Positions 1-8,777 of a DNA stretch of 19,595 nucleotides are shown in pieces. Each line of letters begins with the position of its first letter. Position 1 is the first letter of the stretch. The notes beneath the pieces were generated by a model. That model saw only the letters and a list, made by a program, of their open reading frames with translations, was not told the DNA's origin and did not search any database. This stretch comes from JBBSIG01 sp038232215 (GTDB taxonomy: Bacteria > Actinomycetota > Thermoleophilia > Gaiellales > Gaiellaceae), in NCBI GenBank assembly GCA_038232215.1, contig JBBSIG010000014.1, positions 1 through 19,595 of the forward strand, given 5' to 3'. Both the position numbers and the translations under genes were made by a program.

Positions 1-71
1 CGACGCTCGCGGCGGACCACGTGCTGTACGGCGTGATCGTGGCCGGCAGCCGCTGGCCGCAGCGCGTCTGA
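1..71 (+). CDS. 3' end of an unidentified protein (partial)
   Basis: An open frame enters from the left edge (first full codon at 3) and ends at TGA 69-71. The visible tail reads TLAADHVLYGVIVAGSRWPQ followed by RV. It is moderately hydrophobic with two basic residues near the end, which would suit the last segment of a membrane protein. The stretch around ADHVLYGVIVAG vaguely recalls the His-Leu-Val-Tyr-Gly pattern at the end of some small integral membrane families, but 22 residues are too few to assign one. The frame is consistent with codon use elsewhere in the window (G/C in third positions). I give no function. Confidence 0.5.
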   Translation, partial: TLAADHVLYGVIVAGSRWPQRV

Positions 72-102
72 CGCTCCCCGGCGCGCCGCGCCATGAGGCT
101 CT

Positions 103-120
103 GCCGAGGGGACGGCTTTT
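103..120 (+). terminator. weak candidate terminator hairpin
   Basis: GCCG (103-106) and CGGC (113-116) can pair around a 6-nt loop, followed directly by TTTT (117-120). The position, about 30 nt after the stop of the upstream partial gene, is right for a terminator. The stem is only 4 bp, and its loop contains GAGGGG, which may instead act as a ribosome binding site for the next gene. Low confidence. Confidence 0.2.
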
Positions 121-136
121 GCGCCATGATGGCGGC

Positions 137-430
137 ATGCGGTTCATGCGGCCGGAGGAGGACCGGGCAGCCGCCGAGCGGGCCCAGCGCGAGCGTCTCG
201 AGCGCGACGCGCGGCCCGAGCGCCGCTGGGAGTACCACGTGCTGCGCGTCGGGCTCAAGGCCCGCGCCGATCGCGAGCTGAACGAGCTCGGCCTGAAGGG
301 GTGGCAGCTCGCGCAGGTGCTCGAGGTCGACGGCCACCTCGCCTACTACTTCGAGCGGGAGCTTCCCCCGGTCGAGGCGACGGCGACGACGCCGGACGAG
401 ACGAGCTCGGCGATCTCCGCCTCGGAGTAG
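137..430 (+). CDS. small DUF4177-like protein
   Basis: This is a protein of about 97 residues. A charged, probably helical N-terminus (RPEEDRAAAERAQRERLERD) leads into a core beginning WEYHVLRVGL, continuing with LNELGLKGWQLAQVLEV and ending YYFERE. The pattern Trp/Tyr-Glu-Tyr, then Leu-Asn-Glu-Leu-Gly-x-x-Gly-Trp-x-Leu, then an aromatic strand is that of DUF4177-type small proteins, whose function is unknown. The ATG at 137 is used here. A TTG at 119 in the same frame has GAGGGG 7 nt upstream and could be the real start, and an ATG at 146 is also possible. The last 85 bp overlap the 3' end of the opposite-strand CoA-transferase gene, and the corresponding C-terminal tail (PPVEATATTPDETSSAISAS) is low-complexity. 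The family call is from the visible pattern only. Confidence 0.7.
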   Translation: MRFMRPEEDRAAAERAQRERLERDARPERRWEYHVLRVGLKARADRELNELGLKGWQLAQVLEVDGHLAYYFERELPPVEATATTPDETSSAISASE

Positions 431-1566
431 CCGAGCTCGGCGAGCACCTCGGAGGAGTGCTCGCCGAGGCGTGGGGGCGGCGAGCGATGGAGCACGCGCT
501 CGCCGTCGACCGAGAGCGGCGGCGCCACCATGGGGCGCGGGATCGACTGGATCAGGTCGAGCGCCCGCAGCTGCTCGTGGGCGGCGACCTGCGCCACGTC
601 CTGCACCGGTGCCGCGGGCACGCCCGCTCGCTCCAGCCGCTCGAGCACGTCCTCGAGCTCGAGCTCCGCGATCCGGGCGGCGATCGGCGGGATCAGGACG
701 TCGCGGCTCGCCAGGCGGTCCGGGTTCGTCGCGAAGCGCGGGTCCAGTGCGAGCTGCGGCAGGTCGAGGGCGGCGCAGAGCGCCCCGAAGAGCCGGTCGT
801 TCGCCGCCGCGATCATCAGCTCGCCGTCGCGCGCCGCGAAGACCTCGTAGGGCGCGATCAGCGGGAACGCGGTGCCGTGCCTCCCCGGGCTCGGCGCGCC
901 GCCGAGCACGTCGGCGAGCTGGTAGGGCAGGAGCGCGGCCGCGGTCTCGAAGAGCGACACGTCGACGGTCCGGCCGGCGCCCGTCTGCTCGCGCTCGAGC
1001 AGGGCGGCGAGGATGCCGAGAGCGGCCCACAGACCGGTACCGAGGTCGACGAGCGAGACGCCGACCCGGACGCCCGGTCGCTCCGGCTCGCCCGTGACGC
1101 TCACGATCCCGGAGAACGCCTGCATCAGCGGGTCGTAGCCCGGGCGGTCGCGCAGCGGGCCGGCCCGGCCGAACGCGCCTAGCGCGCACGCGACGAGCCG
1201 TGGATTGCGGGTGCGGAGCACCTCGGCGCCGAGGCCGAGCCGCTCGGCCGCGCCGGCGCGCAGGCTCTGGATGAAGACGTCGGCGCGGTCGACGAGCCGG
1301 AGCACGGCCTCCCGTCCGGCAGCCGGCTTGAGGTCGAGCGCGAGCGAGCGCTTGCTCGCGTTCGCGGCGTAGAACATCACGCTCGAGCCCTCGTGGAACG
1401 GCGGCCCCCAGGCCCGGGCCTCGTCCCCGCGCCCGGGATGCTCCACCTTGACCACGTCCGCGCCGAGCGCGCCGAGCAGCTCGGTGCACCACGGCCCGGC
1501 GAGTGAGCTCGTGAGGTCGACGACCCGGACGCCGGAGAGGGGGAGGAAGCCGTCGGTCGCGCTCAC
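346..1566 (-). CDS. CaiB/BaiF family (class III) CoA-transferase
   Basis: This 406-residue protein has the usual length for family III CoA-transferases, which move CoA between carboxylic acids through an aspartyl-CoA intermediate. Visible family features are the N-terminal LSGVRVVDLTSSLAGPWCTE with LGADVVKVEHPGRGD (residues 10-48), NASKRSLALDLK (69-80), GYDPLMQA (143-150) and VSLVDLGTG, in which Asp174 matches the catalytic aspartate. The substrate cannot be read from the sequence: carnitine, bile acid, formyl and succinyl-CoA enzymes share these motifs. The start is GTG at 1566; no good Shine-Dalgarno is present, and GATGAT six bases upstream could be the -10 of a leaderless transcript. Family members usually end near the xxLxxxGVV motif seen here. 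The extra tail AVASTGGSSRSK falls in the 85-bp overlap with the convergent small gene. The family call is firm and the role unknown. Confidence 0.93.
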   Translation of the reverse strand: MSATDGFLPLSGVRVVDLTSSLAGPWCTELLGALGADVVKVEHPGRGDEARAWGPPFHEGSSVMFYAANASKRSLALDLKPAAGREAVLRLVDRADVFIQSLRAGAAERLGLGAEVLRTRNPRLVACALGAFGRAGPLRDRPGYDPLMQAFSGIVSVTGEPERPGVRVGVSLVDLGTGLWAALGILAALLEREQTGAGRTVDVSLFETAAALLPYQLADVLGGAPSPGRHGTAFPLIAPYEVFAARDGELMIAAANDRLFGALCAALDLPQLALDPRFATNPDRLASRDVLIPPIAARIAELELEDVLERLERAGVPAAPVQDVAQVAAHEQLRALDLIQSIPRPMVAPPLSVDGERVLHRSPPPRLGEHSSEVLAELGYSEAEIAELVSSGVVAVASTGGSSRSK

Positions 1567-1584
1567 GCAGGCATCATCGTCACT

Positions 1585-1598
1585 GAGTTGTTCAACTC
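1585..1598. promoter_or_regulatory. 14-bp palindrome between divergent starts
   Basis: GAGTTG-TT-CAACTC is a perfect 6+6 inverted repeat that overlaps the proposed TTG start (1588) of the DedA gene and lies 19 bp from the start of the divergent CoA-transferase gene. It could be an operator controlling both, or a chance palindrome. No -35/-10 pair is clear around it. Confidence 0.25.
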
Positions 1599-2181
1599 GC
1601 TGGTCGACTTCGTGTTCGCCTCCTCGTGGACGCTGCCGCTGATCTTCGCGATCGCGGCGCTCGACGCCTTCTTCCCCGTCGTTCCGAGCGAGGCGACGGT
1701 GATCACGGCCGGGGTGTTCGCCGCGACCGGCGAGCTGAGCCTCCCGCTCGTGGTCCTCGCCGGGGCCCTCGGCGCCGTGGTCGGCGACAACGTCTCGTAC
1801 TGGGCCGGGCGCAAGCTCGGGCGCCCGGTGACGAAGCGGCTCTTCCGCGGCCGCAAGGCGCGAGAGCGGCTGGAGTGGGCGGAGGGCAAGCTCGACGAGC
1901 GAGGCGGCTACCTCGTCGTGGTCTCGAGGTTCGTCCCGGGCGGGCGGACGGCCGTCACGTTCAGCGCCGGGCTGGTGAAGTTCTCGTGGCTGCGCTTCCT
2001 CGGCTTCGACCTATTGGCCGGCATCCTCTGGGCGAGCTACGCGGCCGCGCTCGGCTACTTCGGCGGGCGCACGTTCGAGGACGAGCCGTGGAAGGGTCTC
2101 CTCGTGGCCTTTGCGCTGGCCGGGACGCTCACGCTCGCCGTCGAGGGCTACCGGCGTTTCGTCCGCGGCGCGTCCGCGTAG
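1588..2181 (+). CDS. DedA-family (SNARE-associated/VTT domain) membrane protein
   Basis: This is a 197-residue integral membrane protein of the DedA/VTT family, whose members are linked to phospholipid (polyprenyl- or aminophospholipid) flipping and membrane homeostasis. The family signature is present: FFPVVPSEAT (28-37) with the conserved Pro-x-Pro/Ser-Glu, GDNVSYWAGRKLG (66-78), and RFVPGGRTAVTFSAG (114-128) with the conserved arginines. Hydrophobic stretches near 12-30, 51-74, 138-158 and 168-186 fit the reentrant and transmembrane layout. The start is taken as TTG 1588 because the family N-terminus (a helix before the Pro-Ser-Glu loop) fits. No Shine-Dalgarno is visible, and GTG 1612 is an alternative that would shorten that helix. 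It is followed after 9 bp by the DUF255 gene, so the two are probably cotranscribed. The substrate is unknown. Confidence 0.9.
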   Translation: MFNSLVDFVFASSWTLPLIFAIAALDAFFPVVPSEATVITAGVFAATGELSLPLVVLAGALGAVVGDNVSYWAGRKLGRPVTKRLFRGRKARERLEWAEGKLDERGGYLVVVSRFVPGGRTAVTFSAGLVKFSWLRFLGFDLLAGILWASYAAALGYFGGRTFEDEPWKGLLVAFALAGTLTLAVEGYRRFVRGASA

Positions 2182-2190
2182 AGGGATCCG

Positions 2191-4124
<1,934 letters not shown>

Positions 4125-4128
<4 letters not shown>

Positions 4129-4883
4129 GGCTCAACGTCCACGAGTGGGGCGAGCGAGCCGCGCCGCCCCTGATCTGCCTGCACGGGATCGCCGCGCACG
4201 GCCTCCGCTTCCGCAAGCTCGCGGGGGAGCGGCTCAAAAAGAGCTTCAGGGTGCTGGCGGTCGATCTTCGCGGCCACGGGCGCTCGGGCCACGACCCGCC
4301 CTGGGACGTCGCGACGCACGTCGACGACGTTCTCGAGACGGCCGACGAGCTCGGAGTCGAGCGCGCGTGCTGGATCGGGCACAGCTTCGGTGGCAGGCTC
4401 GTGGCCGAGCTCGCCGCCCGTGCGCCCGGACGGGTGGAGCGGGCCGTCCTGCTCGATCCGGCGCTGCACGTCGCTGCCGAGACTGCGCGCGAGTCGGCGG
4501 AAGGCGCGCGGGCGGACATCTCGTTCGCCTCGGTCGACGAGGCGGTCGCCGCGAGACTCTCCGCGGGCAGTCTCTTCCACACCCCGCGCGGGCTCGTCGA
4601 GGAGGACCTGCGGGAGCACCTCGCGCGCGGGGAGGATGGCCGCCTGCGGGCCCGCGTCAGCCAGCCCGCGGTGATCACCGGCTGGAGCGAGATGACGAGG
4701 CGCCCGCCGCCTCCGCCGGAGGCTCCCACGCTCGTGGTGCTCGGCGAGCAGTCGTGGCTCCCGGTGGACGTGACGCCGAGCGGTCAGCTCCGTGCCGTCA
4801 CCGTCCCCGGCGGCCACGTGGTGCTCTGGGACGCCTTCGCGGAGACGGCTGACGCGATCGAGGCCTTCCTCGAGGCCCGCTGA
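4125..4883 (+). CDS. alpha/beta hydrolase
   Basis: This 252-residue protein has a complete alpha/beta-hydrolase fold signature. An oxyanion-hole HG lies in LICLHGIAAHG (residues 17-26), followed by VLAVDLRGHGRSG (43-55). The nucleophile elbow is GHSFGG with Ser87, and the catalytic histidine is in VPGGHVVLWD (His231). The acid is less obvious: the strand LVVLGEQSW offers Glu208 where an Asp is more common. The start chosen is GTG 4125, which overlaps the TGA of the upstream gene by 4 bp and gives a normal N-terminus. A longer frame from 4059 is a read-through inside the previous gene. The substrate is unknown; esterase, lipase or haloperoxidase-like activities are all possible. Coupling to the DUF255 gene suggests the two are made together. 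Transcription probably ends at the palindrome 14 nt after the stop. Confidence 0.88.
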
Positions 4884-4896
4884 CCCGGGCCCCTTT

Positions 4897-4927
4897 CCCA
4901 CCAAGCAACAGACTGTTACTTGGTGGG
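4897..4927. promoter_or_regulatory. 31-bp near-perfect palindrome (operator or hairpin terminator)
   Basis: CCCACCAAG (4897-4905) and CTTGGTGGG (4919-4927) are perfect inverted arms. Inside them AACAG (4907-4911) and CTGTT (4913-4917) pair again around a single central A, so 14 of 15 base pairs match (only 4906/4918 do not). It lies 14 nt after the alpha/beta hydrolase stop and 70 nt before fbiC. There is no T-run on the plus strand, so a classic intrinsic terminator is not supported. A strong U-less hairpin terminator or a dimeric repressor site for fbiC both fit. Confidence 0.55.
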
Positions 4928-4985
4928 TCGAGATCGCCGCGGGGATTGCTCGGCACGCCACCTCCGCGCGAGCGACCCGGGCACG

Positions 4986-4991
4986 TAAGCT
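4986..4991 (+). promoter_or_regulatory. candidate -10 element of a leaderless fbiC transcript
   Basis: TAAGCT fits the actinobacterial -10 pattern TANNNT and ends 6 bp before the fbiC ATG at 4998, the spacing expected if transcription starts at the A of the start codon. There is no usable Shine-Dalgarno before this ATG, which supports leaderless translation. No recognisable -35 is seen. Confidence 0.4.
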
Positions 4992-4997
4992 CAGGCG

Positions 4998-7355
4998 ATG
5001 GACGTGCGCGAGCTCGTCGCCGCTCCGCTCGAGGAGCTCTGCGCGGAGGCGAGGTCGCTGCGGCGCGGGCGGCTCGTCACGTACTCGCCGAAGGTCTTCC
5101 TGCCGCTGACGAAGCTCTGCCGGGACGTCTGCGGCTACTGCACGTTCGCACGCCCCCCGCGGCGTGGCGAGCGCGCCTTCCTTACGCTCGACGAGGTGCT
5201 CGAGGTCGCGCGGGCGGGCGCCGCGGCAGGCTGCCGCGAGGCGCTCTTCACGCTCGGTGACAAGCCCGAGCTGCGCTACCGCGCCGCGCGGGCGGAGCTC
5301 GCTTCGCTCGGGTGCGAGACGACGCTCGAGTACCTGGCCCTCGCTGCCCGCACGGTGCTCGACGAGACCGGGCTGCTGCCCCACCTCAACCCCGGCGTGA
5401 TGACGGCCGCCGACCTGGCCGCGCTCCGCCAGGTCAGCGTCTCGATGGGGCTCATGCTCGAGACGACCTCGGAGCGACTGTCGGAGCGGGGCGGGCCCCA
5501 TTACGGCTCGCCGGACAAGCTCCCGGCTCGACGGCTCGAGACGATCGAGGCGGCAGGCCGGCTCGCGATCCCGTTCACGAGCGGGATCCTGATCGGGATC
5601 GGCGAGACCCGGACGGAGCGGCTCGGGGCCCTGCTGGCGCTCCGCGCGCTCGGAGAGCGGTACGGGCACGTCCAGGAGGTGATCGTCCAGAACTTCCGCG
5701 CGAAGCCCGGCACCCGGATGGCCGCGCACCCCGAGCCGTCGCTCGACGAGCACCTGTGGACGATCGCGGCGGCGCGCGTGCTGCTCGGGCCGGACTGGCA
5801 CATCCAGGCCCCGCCGAACCTGAGCTACTCGGAGTTCCCGCGCCTGCTCGACGCCGGGATCGACGACTGGGGCGGCGTCTCTCCGGTCACGATCGACCAC
5901 GTCAATCCCGAGGCGCCCTGGCCCGAGCTGGAGCTGCTCGAGCGGGCGACGCGGAGCCGCGGCCTGGAGCTCGCGCCGAGGCTCGCGCTCTACGGGCGCT
6001 ACGTCGCGGAGCTCGACCGCTGGGTCGACCCGGGCGTCGCGCCCGCGGTGTGGCGGAGTGCGGACTCCCTCGGCCTCGCGCGCGAGGACCCCTGGGCGCC
6101 GGGCGAGCCGGCCGCCGTGCCCGCGCGGTTCCTGGCGAGAAACGACGCGCTTCCGCTCGAGCTCACCGGCGAGGAGCTCGGCGAGGAGGAGCTGGTGCGG
6201 CTGCTCGAGACGCGCGGGGAGGACCGCCGAGCTGTGCTCGCCGCGGCCGACGCGCTGCGCCGCGAGGTCTGCGGGGACACTGTCAGCTACGTCGTCACGC
6301 GAAACATCCAGTACACGAACGTCTGCTACTTCCGCTGCGGCTTCTGCGCCTTCTCGAAGGGCAAGCTGGCCGCGAACCTGCGCGGCGCGCCGTATCTCGT
6401 GCCGCTCGAGGAGATCGTCCGGCGCTGCGAGGAGGCCTGGGAGCGCGGGGCGACCGAGGTCTGCCTGCAGGGCGGGATCCACCCGGCGTTCACCGGTGCG
6501 TTCTACCTCGACGTGGTCGAGGCGATCAGGGCGGCGGTCCCCGGGCTGCACGTGCACGCGTTCTCAGCGCTCGAGGTGTGGCAGGGCGCGGCGACGCTCG
6601 GACTGCCGCTCGAGCGGTACCTGACGCTCTTGCGGGAAGCGGGCCTCGGCTCTCTGCCCGGCACGGCCGCGGAGATTCTCGACGACGACGTGCGGCGCGT
6701 GATCTGCCCCGACAAGGTGACGACCGAGCAGTGGCTCCAGGTGCACGAGACCGCCCACCGGGTCGGCCTCCACTCGAACGTGACGATGATGTTCGGGCAC
6801 GTGGAGCGCCCGCTCCACTGGGCGCGACACCTTCTTCGCGCCCGCGAGCAGCAGGCGAGGAGCGGCGGCTTCACGGAGTTCGTGCCGCTGCCGTTCGTCC
6901 ACATGGAGGCGCCGATCGCCCTGAAGGGCCGGGCGCGTCGCGGGCCGAGCTTCGGCGAGGTGCTGCTCGTGCACGCCGTCGCGCGGCTGGCGCTCCACCC
7001 GCTGATCACGAACGTCCAGGCCTCGGGGGTGAAGCTGGGGCCGGAGGGCGCGGCCGCGGTGCTCCGCGCCGGGGTCAACGACCTCGGCGGGACGCTGATG
7101 AACGAGTCCATCTCGCGAGCGGCGGGCTCGGAGCACGGGCAGGAGCTCTCACCCGAGCGGATGGAGGAGCTGATCCGCTCGCTCGGCCGGACGCCGCGCC
7201 AGCGGACGACGCTCTACGGCGATGCCTGCGCCGAGCGGCAAGCGGCCTCGTTCGGCGCCGCCCCGCTCGCCGAGCCGTGGAACCCGCCCGCGAGCGAGGC
7301 GCGCCTGCGGGCGCCGAAGCGGCTCGTGCGCCCCGGCTTCGCGGCTGCGCGGTAG
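4998..7355 (+). CDS. fbiC: FO synthase, fused CofG-CofH (7,8-didemethyl-8-hydroxy-5-deazariboflavin synthase)
   Basis: This 785-residue enzyme makes FO, the deazaflavin core of cofactor F420, from tyrosine and 5-amino-6-ribitylaminouracil. It has two radical-SAM halves. The CofG half (about 1-340) carries CRDVCGYCTF with Cys41, Cys45 and Cys48 for the first 4Fe-4S cluster, followed by EALFTLGDKPE and HLNPGVMT. The CofH half (about 400-770) carries NVCYFRCGFCAF with Cys443, Cys447 and Cys450, then EVCLQGGIHP, LPGTAAEILDD and FVPLPFVH. The CX3CX2C spacing is intact in both halves. The fused form is the actinobacterial arrangement; archaea and cyanobacteria usually have two genes. ATG 4998 is chosen because the family N-terminus follows and a -10-like box sits just upstream. 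No other F420 gene lies nearby. The gene stands alone between a palindrome and a repeat-bearing convergent gap. Confidence 0.97.
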   Translation: MDVRELVAAPLEELCAEARSLRRGRLVTYSPKVFLPLTKLCRDVCGYCTFARPPRRGERAFLTLDEVLEVARAGAAAGCREALFTLGDKPELRYRAARAELASLGCETTLEYLALAARTVLDETGLLPHLNPGVMTAADLAALRQVSVSMGLMLETTSERLSERGGPHYGSPDKLPARRLETIEAAGRLAIPFTSGILIGIGETRTERLGALLALRALGERYGHVQEVIVQNFRAKPGTRMAAHPEPSLDEHLWTIAAARVLLGPDWHIQAPPNLSYSEFPRLLDAGIDDWGGVSPVTIDHVNPEAPWPELELLERATRSRGLELAPRLALYGRYVAELDRWVDPGVAPAVWRSADSLGLAREDPWAPGEPAAVPARFLARNDALPLELTGEELGEEELVRLLETRGEDRRAVLAAADALRREVCGDTVSYVVTRNIQYTNVCYFRCGFCAFSKGKLAANLRGAPYLVPLEEIVRRCEEAWERGATEVCLQGGIHPAFTGAFYLDVVEAIRAAVPGLHVHAFSALEVWQGAATLGLPLERYLTLLREAGLGSLPGTAAEILDDDVRRVICPDKVTTEQWLQVHETAHRVGLHSNVTMMFGHVERPLHWARHLLRAREQQARSGGFTEFVPLPFVHMEAPIALKGRARRGPSFGEVLLVHAVARLALHPLITNVQASGVKLGPEGAAAVLRAGVNDLGGTLMNESISRAAGSEHGQELSPERMEELIRSLGRTPRQRTTLYGDACAERQAASFGAAPLAEPWNPPASEARLRAPKRLVRPGFAAAR

Positions 7356-7426
7356 CGCCTCCACGCCGTCCTACGGCCCGGCGCGCGAGGCCCCGGGAGC
7401 GCGGCTGACCGCCGCCGGCGCGGCGC

Positions 7427-7464
7427 AGCGCGGCTGCCCGGTGTCAGCGCGGCTGCCCGGTGCC
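7427..7464. repeat. 19-bp tandem duplication
   Basis: AGCGCGGCTGCCCGGTGTC (7427-7445) is followed at once by a second copy (7446-7464) differing only by T to C near the end. The second copy contains the first bases (CGGTGCC) of the 52-bp repeat, so the duplication straddles that element's left border. Confidence 0.8.
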
Positions 7465-7509
7465 AGGCACCGTCACGAGTACGACACGGCTCTGTGCCGA
7501 TTGTGTGAA
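7458..7509. repeat. 52-bp palindromic intergenic element, copy A
   Basis: It begins with C plus the palindrome GGTGCC-A-GGCACC (7459-7471), continues GTCACGAGTACGACAC, and has a second imperfect inverted repeat CGACACGG-CT-CTGTGCCG (7482-7499), ending ATTGTGTGAA. It matches copy B at 50 of 52 positions. The two substitutions fall one in each arm of the second hairpin and weaken it (one becomes G-U, one A-C). Confidence 0.85.
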
Positions 7510-7683
7510 ATGTCGTCCCGGCACGGAGCGCTCGTCTGACAATCGACGGGATGCGCGGGGAAGGGTCGTGCCCTGCGCGGCTAGAAACGGCTCTGAGCAG
7601 GGCTTCCTTCTGTAGTGAGCCCAGTACGACCGGCCAGAACGGCCGCGTCCCGTCGTAGCGGTTCGCCGACCCCTCCGCCGCTG

Positions 7684-7735
7684 CGGTGCCAGGCACCGTC
7701 ACGAGTACGACACAGCTCTGTGTCGATTGTGTGAA
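7684..7735. repeat. 52-bp palindromic intergenic element, copy B
   Basis: This is a direct repeat of copy A, offset by 226 bp. It carries GGTGCC-A-GGCACC (7685-7697) and a perfect second hairpin CGACACAG-CT-CTGTGTCG (7708-7725). It ends 17 nt beyond the stop codon of the minus-strand quinoprotein gene, so the two stem-loops would form just after that operon's last codon. The layout (two palindromes, gap between convergent genes, multiple copies) resembles REP-like or MITE-like dispersed elements, but membership of a genome-wide family cannot be seen from this window. Confidence 0.85.
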
Positions 7736-7751
7736 TTTCTGTGCCAAGTGT

Positions 7752-8777
7752 CTACGGCTCTCCGCGCGCCTGGATGCGGTAGATCGCCCCCGCGCCCCAG
7801 TCGGCGACGAGGAGGCCTCCGCGCGCGTCGACCGCCACGGCGAGCGGGTGCCGGAAGCCGCTAGCGAAGACGGACACCTTCGAGCCGGCGACGCGGTCGA
7901 CTCGCTTGCCGAAGCGCGAGGGCTTGTAGGTGCCCCACTCGGCGAGGAAGACGTCGCCGCGGTAGACGGCCGGAAACGATCGGCCGGTGTAGAAGGCGAA
8001 GCCGTCGGCGGAGGAGTGGGGCTCGAGGTAGGCGACCGGGCGCCTCACCCCACGGCAGCTCCCGAGGAGGCGCAGCTCCCGGGCGCTCGGCCAGCAGTCG
8101 GGCCAGCCGAACCGGTCGCCCGGCTCGACCCGGACGAGCAGCTCGGCCGGCTCGGGGTTGCCGGGCCGGTCGAGGTCGTCGCGTCCGTTCACCGACGCGT
8201 AGAGCTTGCGCGTCCCCGGCTGGAACGCCAGGCCGTACGCGTTCCGCAGCCCGGTCGCCACGATCCGCAGGTCATTTCCGTCGGGACGGACCGAGAGGAT
8301 CGTCGCGCTCCGCCGATCGCGCTCGCGACAGGCGTTGCACGTGGAGCCGCTGCCGAGGTAGAGGCGCCCGTCGGGGCCGAGCACGACGTTGTCCTGCTGG
8401 TGCTCTCCGTTCGGCAGCCGCCGCAGGACGGCCCGCCGGGCCACGACGCGTCCGACTCGAACGCGAAGGCGCGTGAGCGTTCCGGTGGAGGCCACGTAGA
8501 GGTCGCGCCCCTTCCAGGCGAGCCCGAGCGGCGTCTCGAAGCCACCCGTGAGCCGGCGCGGCCGCCCGCCGCGCGGGCCGACCGAGACGACGTCGCCGCC
8601 GTTCTGCGTCAGATAGAGGCGCCCGCCCGGGCCGAACGCCATCGCGGTCGGACGCTCGAGCCCGCTCGCGAAGACCTCGACGCGGAAACCGGGCGGGACG
8701 CGGATCCCGGTCGCGGGCGGGGAGTCGGCCGCGAGCCAGGCCAGCGCCGCGACGACGCCGACCAGCAGCGACCTCAC
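7752..8777 (-). CDS. secreted PQQ-dependent glucose/sorbosone dehydrogenase-like quinoprotein
   Basis: This 341-residue protein starts with a signal peptide (MRSLLVGVVAALAWLAADSP, cleavage likely near residue 24), so it should act outside the membrane. The body is a six-bladed beta-propeller of the GSDH/sorbosone dehydrogenase family: PPGFRVEVFASGLERPTAMAF (28-48), GGRLYLTQ, FETPLGLAW, GEHQQDNVVLGPDGRLYLGSGS (124-145), RNAYGLAFQPG (178-188), GDRFGWPDCWP and FRHPLAVAVD near the end. His126 and Arg178 fall where soluble glucose dehydrogenase keeps its catalytic histidine and PQQ-binding arginine. A CNAC motif (147-150) could form a vicinal disulfide-type loop or bind a metal. Substrate and PQQ dependence are inferred from the family. 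The GTG start at 8777 overlaps the lysA stop by 4 bp, which makes it the last gene of the arginine/lysine operon, an unexpected partner. Confidence 0.85.
   Translation of the reverse strand: MRSLLVGVVAALAWLAADSPPATGIRVPPGFRVEVFASGLERPTAMAFGPGGRLYLTQNGGDVVSVGPRGGRPRRLTGGFETPLGLAWKGRDLYVASTGTLTRLRVRVGRVVARRAVLRRLPNGEHQQDNVVLGPDGRLYLGSGSTCNACRERDRRSATILSVRPDGNDLRIVATGLRNAYGLAFQPGTRKLYASVNGRDDLDRPGNPEPAELLVRVEPGDRFGWPDCWPSARELRLLGSCRGVRRPVAYLEPHSSADGFAFYTGRSFPAVYRGDVFLAEWGTYKPSRFGKRVDRVAGSKVSVFASGFRHPLAVAVDARGGLLVADWGAGAIYRIQARGEP

Larger units (their letters stand above)
7356..7751. other. 396-bp convergent intergenic region carrying repeats
   Basis: No credible gene is seen between the stops of fbiC (+) and the quinoprotein gene (-). 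Open frames that cross it translate the two repeat copies in different frames and look like shadows. It contains two direct copies of a 52-bp palindromic element (7458-7509 and 7684-7735) and a 19-bp tandem duplication (7427-7464). The unit between the copies is less GC-rich and holds a wide-spaced inverted pair CGACGGGA (7544-7551)/TCCCGTCG (7648-7655). No hairpin with a T-run for fbiC is visible, so the repeats themselves may end transcription from both sides. Confidence 0.75.

Noticed and set aside
7544..7655. Inverted pair CGACGGGA/TCCCGTCG as ends of a mobile element or an ncRNA stem
   Set aside because: Only 8 bp with a 96-bp spacer and no flanking duplication; expected by chance in GC-rich DNA.
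7214..7747. 177-codon minus-strand open frame across the fbiC 3' end and the intergenic repeats
   Set aside because: It reads the two copies of the 52-bp repeat in different frames, overlaps the 3' end of fbiC, and shows no family pattern or suitable start; it is a shadow.
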